Positions 1 through 6,279 of a DNA stretch of 43,476 nt are shown here, piece by piece. Position numbers and translations under genes: made by a program. The stretch lies in the NCBI GenBank assembly GCA_945902775.1, contig CAMDMY010000017.1, forward strand, positions 1 through 43,476, in the 5' to 3' direction. A model generated the notes under the pieces. That model saw nothing but the letters and a program-made list of their open reading frames with translations, had not been told where the DNA came from and ran no database searches. Numbering within the stretch: the stretch's first letter is position 1; the number at the start of each line of letters is the position of its first letter. Source of the DNA: Chryseobacterium gleum. Its GTDB lineage: Bacteria > Bacteroidota > Bacteroidia > Flavobacteriales_D > Crocinitomicaceae.

Positions 1-1
1 A

Positions 2-58
2 GGGGGTGATCGTGATCACTACGAATTTAAAATAAAACAAATAATTGATAATGAGTAA
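2..58 (+). CDS. C-terminal end of an unidentified protein (partial)
   Basis: An open frame enters from the left edge and ends at a TAA that overlaps the first bases of mltG by 8 bp. The visible tail (DRDHYEFKIKQIIDNE) is charged and protein-like but too short to assign. A competing frame ends at 33-35, so the choice of frame is uncertain. The overlap with mltG would fit translational coupling in an operon. Confidence 0.3.
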   Translation, partial: GGDRDHYEFKIKQIIDNE

Positions 59-1127
59 TTTAAAGAAGATAATAATTGGAGCTAGCGTTGTAGGAGTAGT
101 TGGTATTGCTTTAATATATGATAAAATTGGTTTATTTTTAGATGGGAGAAAGTCAACAACGAATGAGAAAAGTCAAGAATTTTTCTTTGATTCTAAGTTG
201 GGAGCTAAAGGCTTAGCTGATAAATTAGAAAGCGAACATTTAATAGATGATAAAGTAGCGCTATTAGCTGTTGCTGAATACAAAGGTTTAGATGCTAGTA
301 AATTAGCTTCAGGTAAGTATTTAATTGAAGAAGGAACATCTTACCGTAATTTATTAAATGGTTTTACTTTAAACGGAAACGGAAATGGTAATGCAGAAGT
401 GGAAGTAGATGTAACGTTTAATAATTGTAAAGATATTTATCAATTAGCAGGAAAAGTTTCAGACTGTTTATTAGTTGATAGTGCTAAATTGGTTTCGTTT
501 ATTGAAAATGGATCGACTTTAGAGAAATACGGTTTTACTATAGAGCAAATTCCAGCTTTATTTTTGCCGAATACGTACAAAATGTATTATGACACTGACG
601 AAGAGCAGTTTGTAACAAGAATGGCTTCAGAATTTAAAAACTTTTGGACTCCAGAAAGAACAGCTAAAATTGCAAAAATCGGATTAAAATCACCTTCCCA
701 AGTGGTTACATTAGCAAGTATAGTTTATTCTGAACAATCTCAAAATCCGGAAGAATGGCCAATTATTGCAGGTTTGTATTTAAATAGAATTAATCAAGGG
801 ATTAAAATGCAATCAGACCCAACTTTTAAATTTTGTTGGGGAGAAGAATTAGACGGAGTTCAACGTTTATTAGCTGTTCATAGAGAAATTAATTGCCCTT
901 ATAATACATACAAAATCAATGGTTTACCTCCAGGTCCAATTTACATTCCATCTACAGCTGTAGTTGATGCTTGTTTAAATAGAGCAGATGTAGATTACAT
1001 TTATATGTGTGCAAAACCCGATTACACTGGGAAACACAACTTTGCGGTTTCGGGTTCAGAACATACACAAAATGCGACTGTTTTTCAAAATTGGTTAGCC
1101 AAAGAATTAAAGGCTAAGGGACAATAA
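51..1127 (+). CDS. mltG: Endolytic peptidoglycan transglycosylase MltG
   Basis: MltG (YceG family) is an inner-membrane lytic transglycosylase that cuts nascent glycan strands. The protein has an N-terminal membrane anchor (about residues 5-25, LKKIIIGASVVGVVGIALIY) and a C-terminal YceG domain. Recognisable family motifs are ASIVYSE (usually ASIVEKE), LYLNRINQGIKMQSDPT and YNTYKINGLPPGPIYIPS. In the first motif the first Glu is Tyr while the second Glu is kept, so the catalytic acid should be checked against relatives. Length (358 aa) is normal for the family. I start at ATG 51 rather than the in-frame TTG at 45. It is probably cotranscribed with the gene cut by the left edge, because the two overlap. 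Confidence 0.9.
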   Translation: MSNLKKIIIGASVVGVVGIALIYDKIGLFLDGRKSTTNEKSQEFFFDSKLGAKGLADKLESEHLIDDKVALLAVAEYKGLDASKLASGKYLIEEGTSYRNLLNGFTLNGNGNGNAEVEVDVTFNNCKDIYQLAGKVSDCLLVDSAKLVSFIENGSTLEKYGFTIEQIPALFLPNTYKMYYDTDEEQFVTRMASEFKNFWTPERTAKIAKIGLKSPSQVVTLASIVYSEQSQNPEEWPIIAGLYLNRINQGIKMQSDPTFKFCWGEELDGVQRLLAVHREINCPYNTYKINGLPPGPIYIPSTAVVDACLNRADVDYIYMCAKPDYTGKHNFAVSGSEHTQNATVFQNWLAKELKAKGQ

Positions 1128-1183
1128 TTTATTGAGTTATAAATTCATCAATATTCATTATTTAATAAATTAGCCTTAAAAAA

Positions 1184-1591
1184 ATGGATTATACAACTAG
1201 TTTTATTTCAACTAAAGTTGAGTTTTGTCCTTGTGGCTCAACAGACTTATTTTCATTATGTTGTCAACCCAAAATAGAAAGGATAGTAAAAGCAAAAACA
1301 GCAGAGGAATTAATGCGTTCTCGCTATTCAGCCTATGTAGTTTCAGCGATTGATTATTTATTAGAAACAACCTATAAAACACTTCGAAAAAATCAATCGT
1401 ACAAAGAAATTGAAGAATGGTCGAAAGAAAATAATTGGCAAAAGTTAGAAATACTTAATTCAACTAAAGATATTGTTGAATTTAAAGCCTATTTTTTAGA
1501 TTATTCAAATCAACAACAAGTACATCATGAAAAATCAACCTTTATTTTTGAAGATGGAAGCTGGTACTATTCTTTTGGAGAATTTAATTAA
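1184..1591 (+). CDS. ychJ: YchJ-like (UPF0225) SEC-C motif protein
   Basis: A 135 aa protein with an N-terminal SEC-C-type zinc-binding motif (CPCGS, then CC eight residues on) followed by the YchJ hallmark LMRSRYSAYV and an NTF2-like region. Members bind zinc through the cysteine cluster; their biochemical role is not settled. Length matches the family (about 130-160 aa). It follows mltG by 56 bp on the same strand and could be cotranscribed. Family assignment is firm; function is unknown. Confidence 0.85.
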   Translation: MDYTTSFISTKVEFCPCGSTDLFSLCCQPKIERIVKAKTAEELMRSRYSAYVVSAIDYLLETTYKTLRKNQSYKEIEEWSKENNWQKLEILNSTKDIVEFKAYFLDYSNQQQVHHEKSTFIFEDGSWYYSFGEFN

Positions 1592-1672
1592 AGTTAAGAT
1601 TTTAAGTTAATTCTAACCTCAATCTTATTCTAAATCTCTACCTGAATCATTTTAATTGGTCTAAATATTGCT

Positions 1673-1680
1673 TACATTTG
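1673..1680 (+). promoter_or_regulatory. Bacteroidetes-type -7 element for the secreted repeat protein
   Basis: TACATTTG matches the TAnnTTTG -7 consensus. It lies only 4 bp before the ATG at 1685, so a start about 6-8 bp downstream would give a leaderless or nearly leaderless mRNA. The -33 match is weak. Confidence 0.55.
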
Positions 1681-1684
1681 AGTT

Positions 1685-2758
1685 ATGAATAAATTATTTA
1701 TATTTCTATTCTTTCCTTTTATTGGATTTACTCAAAATGTGGTTCCTTTTGTTGATTTTAACAACTATTTCAGAAGTTTTCAAGATGATAATTTCCGGGT
1801 CGTTGAATTTCAAAGAATCATTGATTTCAAGGGAGGAGATGAATTTGTTGCTTATCTCGATAATAAAGGGAATTTGAGAGTATTTGATGGCACCACACCT
1901 AAAGATATAACCAATCTTAATTTAGAATATAAAGTTTCAGACCATTTATTAGCTTGGAAAGTGATGAATACCATTAATATGTGGGACGACGGGAAAATGA
2001 GAACCCTCACCTATAATGGAAGAAATTATGAAGTTAGAGATAGTTTAATTGTATTCGATGATACAAGATATAATTCAGTAAATGCTTATTGGAATGGTAC
2101 TATTTATCCATTGTACAATGTTGTTGATTCTATTTATATGCCTGAATTTGTTGGAGAAAATATTGTAGCATTTAGAGATAATGGAAATTTTTATAAGATT
2201 TTCTGGAATGGTAAAATTTATGATATCGGAGTATGGAATAGTTCAATTTCTTTTCAGGGAGGAACGGATATTATGATTTTTAATGACCCTATCAATCGAA
2301 CATTTGCGATTTTTGATAAAGGAGAGTTTCTTGATGTTGAATCGTTTTATATGGGTAAATATAAAGCAGGTAGAGGCTTTATTGTATATGAAGATTTAAA
2401 TGGGAATTTAAATTATTATGGAAATGGAAACAAAGTCCAATTGAGTAATTTTTCTGCTAAAATTTGGGAAGTAAAAGATGACATCGTAGTTTGGAGTGAA
2501 AATAGTTATTTATATACCTATGTAAACAATGAAAAAACTAAAATATGCAACTTCTTACCGACTGATTATCAGTTAAAAAACAATGTTTTTGTCTATCGAA
2601 ATATTATGGGGGGAGTAAGTGCTTTTGTAGATGGTAAAAATTACGACATAACGAATCAAAATGAATCAAGTTATGATATTTACGGCTCTTCTGTAATTGT
2701 TAAACTTTTCAATAATTCATTTATAGTTTTGAAAAAAGGAGTAAAATATACTTCTTAA
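1685..2758 (+). CDS. Secreted repeat protein, probable beta-propeller
   Basis: I do not recognise a named family. The protein starts with a signal peptide (MNKLFIFLFFPFIGFTQ) and is then built of eight or nine repeats of about 34-39 residues. Each has a strand of the type hhVahxD, a short turn and an aromatic-x-x-G segment. Repeat strands begin near residues 54, 88, 121, 160, 196, 232, 267, 301 and 337 (for example FVAYLDNKGNLRVFDG, IVAFRDNGNFYKIFWNG, FIVYEDLNGNLNYYGNG). This spacing suggests a beta-propeller exported to the periplasm or cell surface. There is no T9SS sorting domain and no lipobox. It is convergent with nth, with one base between the stop codons. Confidence 0.75.
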   Translation: MNKLFIFLFFPFIGFTQNVVPFVDFNNYFRSFQDDNFRVVEFQRIIDFKGGDEFVAYLDNKGNLRVFDGTTPKDITNLNLEYKVSDHLLAWKVMNTINMWDDGKMRTLTYNGRNYEVRDSLIVFDDTRYNSVNAYWNGTIYPLYNVVDSIYMPEFVGENIVAFRDNGNFYKIFWNGKIYDIGVWNSSISFQGGTDIMIFNDPINRTFAIFDKGEFLDVESFYMGKYKAGRGFIVYEDLNGNLNYYGNGNKVQLSNFSAKIWEVKDDIVVWSENSYLYTYVNNEKTKICNFLPTDYQLKNNVFVYRNIMGGVSAFVDGKNYDITNQNESSYDIYGSSVIVKLFNNSFIVLKKGVKYTS

Positions 2759-2759
2759 A

Positions 2760-3404
2760 TTATTTTAACTCCTCAATTGCCGATTTTGTACCTATCGTTC
2801 GTGTTATAAAATCTATATCATATTTTGGATTTCTTGCAGGAGAATATTCTCTCCCATAAAATATAATTTGAAGATGTAATTTATTCCATAATTCTTTAGG
2901 GAAAAGTTTCTTAGCATCTTTTTCAGTTTCAACTACATTTTTACCTTTCGTAATTCCCCAGCGAATTAGTAAACGATGAATATGCGTGTCAACAGGAAAT
3001 GCTGGAACACCAAAAGCCTGGGATACAACAACTGACGCTGTTTTATGCCCAACTCCTGGTAACTCTTCTAATAACTCCATTTCTTCAGGAACTTCACCGT
3101 TATATTTATCGATGAGAATATGTGATAAGTTATAAATTGCATGTGATTTTTTAGGAGATAATCCACAAGGTCGTATTATTTGTCTGATTTCGTCAGGTGT
3201 CAATTTAATCATGTCAAAAGGATTGTTGGCCAATTTAAAAAGAGCTGGTGTTACTCTATTTACCATAACATCCGTGCATTGAGCAGATAATAATACTGAA
3301 ATTAAAAGTGTGTAAGCATCTGAGTGGTCTAATGGAACAGGAGTTTCAGGATATAATTTTTCAAGTTCATTTATTATATAAATTCCTTTTTCTTTCTTTA
3401 ACAT
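2760..3404 (-). CDS. nth: Endonuclease III (DNA glycosylase/AP lyase) without the iron-sulfur cluster
   Basis: Nth removes oxidised pyrimidines and cleaves abasic sites in base-excision repair. The helix-hairpin-helix LPGVGHKTA (115-123) carries the catalytic Lys121, and VDTHIHR (138-144) carries the catalytic Asp139. Length (214 aa) is typical. The C-terminal region that normally holds the C-x6-C-x2-C-x5-C [4Fe-4S] ligands (here from GREYSPARNPKYD) contains no cysteine. The whole protein has only two cysteines, both elsewhere (43 and 80). The enzyme core looks intact, so this is probably a cluster-less variant and not a broken gene. The upstream 32 bp is shared with a divergent small gene. 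Confidence 0.93.
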   Translation of the reverse strand: MLKKEKGIYIINELEKLYPETPVPLDHSDAYTLLISVLLSAQCTDVMVNRVTPALFKLANNPFDMIKLTPDEIRQIIRPCGLSPKKSHAIYNLSHILIDKYNGEVPEEMELLEELPGVGHKTASVVVSQAFGVPAFPVDTHIHRLLIRWGITKGKNVVETEKDAKKLFPKELWNKLHLQIIFYGREYSPARNPKYDIDFITRTIGTKSAIEELK

Positions 3405-3436
3405 ATTCTGTCTAATTTCGTGTAAAATTGAATCCT

Positions 3437-3673
3437 ATGGACAAAGATAATCTCTTTCCTCAATTCAGGAAATTAAGTAACGAAAAAGCATTTTATAAAA
3501 TTATAGATGAACTAAATTTTGAAGAAATTCAATTGGTAGGTTCGAAAAAACTATTCTATCAAACATATGCAGAACAATATCTAGAAATACTTCGAATTCA
3601 AGATATGTTAAATTGTATTGATGGTTTATTTATAATTATTTCGGAAAAGGAATGGAGTGAACTAAACAATTAA
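3437..3673 (+). CDS. Small conserved-looking hypothetical protein (78 aa)
   Basis: I do not recognise this protein. It begins MDKDNLFPQFRKLSNEKAFY and has no signal peptide, membrane segment or cysteine motif; it looks like a small helical cytosolic protein. I start at ATG 3437 rather than the in-frame TTG at 3428. It is divergent from nth across 32 bp, where TAATTTCG at 3413-3420 resembles a -7 element. It converges on the OmpA-repeat gene, leaving 7 bp. Coding is supported by the tightly fitted intervals and protein-like composition. Confidence 0.6.
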   Translation: MDKDNLFPQFRKLSNEKAFYKIIDELNFEEIQLVGSKKLFYQTYAEQYLEILRIQDMLNCIDGLFIIISEKEWSELNN

Positions 3674-3680
3674 CTTAATA

Positions 3681-5597
3681 TTACTCTGTCTTAGATTTTA
3701 TAGAAAATATAATATCGACCCTTCTGTTTTTTTCTCTATCTGCTTCTGTTTTTTCAGGACTTACTAAAAGCAAATTATTACTAAAACCCTCGTATCTTAA
3801 ACGATTGTAATCGATTCCTTTTTTGACTAATTCAGTATATACATATTTAGCTCTTTTTTTACTCAACTTCATATCATTACCACAGCAAACGTGACCTCTA
3901 ATAAAAGCATTGACTTCTTTATTTTGATTTAAAAAATTAAATAAATCATTCATTTCTTTGATTGAACTATCGTTTATGATTGGATCTGTCCCTTCAAATT
4001 CAAGTCCCATAATTACTAAAGCAACAGAGTTGTTCAAATTTTGAACATTGATAGTGTTTAATTTTTTCTCCATGTCACTATAACGTTTATTTCTAGTGAA
4101 TTTAGAAGATCTTTCCCTAACTAATAGATTATCGATTTGATCTTGCGATTTACCCGAAGTACTTAATTCAGCATTACCATCTTCTTCCATTAAAATTTGA
4201 AGTGGTTGATTTGGTTTGAAAACAGTAACAACAGTATCAATAAAAGTTGCAGAATCAATTTTAGGTTTGTTATTTACAATTACAGGATCGTTACTTCTTA
4301 TATTGTTTTTAGAAAAAATAATATCTACTCGTCTGTTTCTACTTCTATCATACTCAGTAAGTTCAGGCTGGACTAAAAGCAATGTATTACTAAATCCTTG
4401 ATATCTTAATCTCTCAGCGTTAATTCCTCTATCAACTAATTCAGTATATACTAATTTAGCTCTTCTTTTACTTAGGGGCATTTCATCTCCACAACATACG
4501 TGACCTCTAATAAAAGCATCTACTGCATTGTTTTTACTTAAAAAATAAAATAAATCATTCATTTCAGCCAAAGAAGAAGGCGTTATAATTGGTTGATCTC
4601 CTTCAAATTGTAAATTCATACTTAACAAAATGATTGATTTATCAAGATCTTCGATTTTAATTTTTGAAAGTCGAGAGCCTAAATCAGGGTGAAGTTGAGT
4701 GTTCGGTTTTCTTTGTTTTGCGGACTTTTCACGAATAACCAATTTGTCGATTTCATCTTGTGATTTACCTTCAATCGATATTTTTTCTTTTTTATCTAAG
4801 GGTTTTAAATCTAATTCAGTTTTTACAAAAACTTCTTCAATTTGTGGAGTTGTTTGTGCTTTTATTGCTGTTTTTTCATTTTGTTCATAAACTTTTTTAA
4901 TATCTTCTTTAATAATTAATGAATCAGAAGGGAAAATTCTAGTTGAAGTAACACCTTCTAGACTTTCTTTTTCAATTTTTATTTTTGTATCATATTTTTT
5001 AGCTACTTGTTTGTAGTCAATAGAATCATTATCGGAAGAAACGGGTTCATTATTTATTTCAGTCAGTTCTGTTTCAAGCTGAATAGTTTTAGTGTAAATA
5101 TCTGGTTTTTCATCAGGTTTATTAATTTCAGGTTCAACTGTTTTTGTGTAAAAAGGATCTTCAGACTGAAAGTCTTTTGTAGGTAAAACGATTACTGGTT
5201 CTTTGTACCTATACTTAATATCAACTCTTCTCCAATTAAATCCATCAGAATAAGAGTATAAGAATGCAGGTGGATAATCTAAATTTTCTGGTCTATATTG
5301 ATGAATGATAATAGCAGAATCAATCGAGCCTTTTATAGAATTCATTCTTTTTTTAGATCGAATTTGATTATAAACCGGTGCGCCTGTTTTTTCAACATAT
5401 CCAATAATTTCAATGATTTCGATCGGTTTTGTTTTCACTTCGTTCACAAAATCTTTTAAAATAATCATCGACTCAGCTGTCAAACTAAAATTATCTACAT
5501 CATAATAAAATGATTTTATATGCAGCATTTCTCTAGTCTGAGAGAACAAACTATTGGATAATAGAAGCAAAATAAAAATTATTTTAAAGCGACTCAT
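3681..5597 (-). CDS. Secreted protein with tandem OmpA-like domains
   Basis: A 638 aa exported protein (signal peptide MSRFKIIFILLLLSNSLFSQ). I start at ATG 5597, not the in-frame TTG at 5615. It holds a degenerate OmpA-like segment near residues 35-130 (ending WRRVDIKY). Two close copies of a longer OmpA-like module follow at about 277-431 and 482-635, joined by acidic/lysine-rich linkers. Each copy begins GKSQD(E/Q)ID and contains FIRGHVCCG, LSK(R/K)RAK.VYTELV, GFSN.LLLV and NRRVDIIFS. OmpA domains bind peptidoglycan; here the usual GHTD is replaced by GHVCCG while the RA and NRRVDI motifs remain. Probably periplasmic, tethering or sensing the cell wall. Confidence 0.85.
   Translation of the reverse strand: MSRFKIIFILLLLSNSLFSQTREMLHIKSFYYDVDNFSLTAESMIILKDFVNEVKTKPIEIIEIIGYVEKTGAPVYNQIRSKKRMNSIKGSIDSAIIIHQYRPENLDYPPAFLYSYSDGFNWRRVDIKYRYKEPVIVLPTKDFQSEDPFYTKTVEPEINKPDEKPDIYTKTIQLETELTEINNEPVSSDNDSIDYKQVAKKYDTKIKIEKESLEGVTSTRIFPSDSLIIKEDIKKVYEQNEKTAIKAQTTPQIEEVFVKTELDLKPLDKKEKISIEGKSQDEIDKLVIREKSAKQRKPNTQLHPDLGSRLSKIKIEDLDKSIILLSMNLQFEGDQPIITPSSLAEMNDLFYFLSKNNAVDAFIRGHVCCGDEMPLSKRRAKLVYTELVDRGINAERLRYQGFSNTLLLVQPELTEYDRSRNRRVDIIFSKNNIRSNDPVIVNNKPKIDSATFIDTVVTVFKPNQPLQILMEEDGNAELSTSGKSQDQIDNLLVRERSSKFTRNKRYSDMEKKLNTINVQNLNNSVALVIMGLEFEGTDPIINDSSIKEMNDLFNFLNQNKEVNAFIRGHVCCGNDMKLSKKRAKYVYTELVKKGIDYNRLRYEGFSNNLLLVSPEKTEADREKNRRVDIIFSIKSKTE
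3693..4154 (-). repeat. Second copy of duplicated OmpA-like module
   Basis: This segment encodes residues about 482-635 of the OmpA-repeat protein, from GKSQDQID to RRVDIIFS. It aligns without large gaps to the module at 4305-4769 and keeps all its signature motifs, including RGHVCCG. The two copies arose by an intragenic tandem duplication. Confidence 0.85.
4305..4769 (-). repeat. First copy of duplicated OmpA-like module
   Basis: This segment encodes residues about 277-431 of the OmpA-repeat protein, from GKSQDEID to RRVDIIFS. It is the partner of the module at 3693-4154, separated from it by a linker of about 50 residues. Confidence 0.85.
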
Positions 5598-5706
5598 GTA
5601 ATTTTTAGATATCAAATTAGATAAGGAAATTGTATTAAAATTTATACTTAAAACTACTAATAAAGTTTCAATTTTATAAGATTAATAAGAATTAATCAAT
5701 ATTAAC

Positions 5707-5737
5707 TTTGAAACTATTACCTAGGTAATTACCTTTG
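5707..5737 (+). promoter_or_regulatory. marR promoter (-33 TTTG, -7 TACCTTTG)
   Basis: TTTG at 5707-5710 and TACCTTTG at 5730-5737 are 19 bp apart, an excellent match to the Bacteroidetes promoter TTTG-N19-TAnnTTTG. The -7 element ends 4 bp before the ATG at 5742, so the transcript is predicted to be leaderless or nearly so. Confidence 0.75.
5716..5733. promoter_or_regulatory. Palindromic operator for the MarR-family regulator
   Basis: ATTACCTAGGTAAT (5716-5729) is a perfect 14 bp palindrome. It overlaps a second perfect palindrome, GGTAATTACC (5724-5733). Both sit between the -33 and -7 elements of the marR promoter, and the second overlaps the -7 element. This is the layout expected for autorepression by a dimeric MarR protein; binding itself is inference. 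Confidence 0.7.
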
Positions 5738-5741
5738 GGTG

Positions 5742-6188
5742 ATGAAAATAGATGAAATCGTAAAAGCAAACTTCAAATCCCCACAACAAAAAGTAATTGT
5801 AAATCTTAGATATACAGCGAATTACTATAGCAATTCGCAAAATATATTTATGTCTGAATTTGATTTAACAATGCCTCAATTTAATATTTTAAGGATTTTA
5901 AGAGGTGCAAAAAAAGCGTTAAATGTTAATTCGATAAAAGAGCGAATGGTTGAGAAATCACCTAATTTGACTCGAATAATGGATAAATTAGTTGCTAAAA
6001 AATTAATTAATCGTTTTCACTGTTCGGAAGACAGAAGATCTGTTTATGTTGAAATCAATAAATTAGGATTAGATTTACTAGATAAAATTGATCCTAAATT
6101 AGGTGAAGCAAATTTGTTTCCTAATAGTTTAACTGATGAAGAAGCTGAACAACTTAGTTTTCTTTTGGATAAAATGAGAGAGATATAA
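5742..6188 (+). CDS. MarR-family transcriptional regulator
   Basis: A 148 aa winged-helix regulator. The helical dimerisation segment (LRYTANYYSNSQNIFMSEFD) is followed by the DNA-binding region (TMPQFNILRILRG, then LTRIMDKLVAKKLINR) and the wing (CSEDRRSVYVEINKLG), the classic MarR pattern. ATG 5742 is preferred to the GTG three bases upstream. Its promoter contains two overlapping perfect palindromes, so it very likely represses itself. The next gene, a TonB-dependent receptor, starts 91 bp downstream on the same strand with no obvious promoter or terminator between, so it is probably in the same transcription unit. The ligand cannot be read from the sequence. Confidence 0.9.
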   Translation: MKIDEIVKANFKSPQQKVIVNLRYTANYYSNSQNIFMSEFDLTMPQFNILRILRGAKKALNVNSIKERMVEKSPNLTRIMDKLVAKKLINRFHCSEDRRSVYVEINKLGLDLLDKIDPKLGEANLFPNSLTDEEAEQLSFLLDKMREI

Positions 6189-6279
6189 ACTATGAAATAG
6201 CCATGTTTAGAAACACAAACATTGATGAAGATTTATAAGGCATATTCCATACAAAAATTAAAAAACAAATTATCTAAAG

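Noticed and set aside
1125-1177. Inverted repeat TAATTTATT/AATAAATTA after mltG as a terminator
   Set aside because: The arms are pure A/T and far apart with no U-run after them; in DNA this AT-rich such matches arise by chance.
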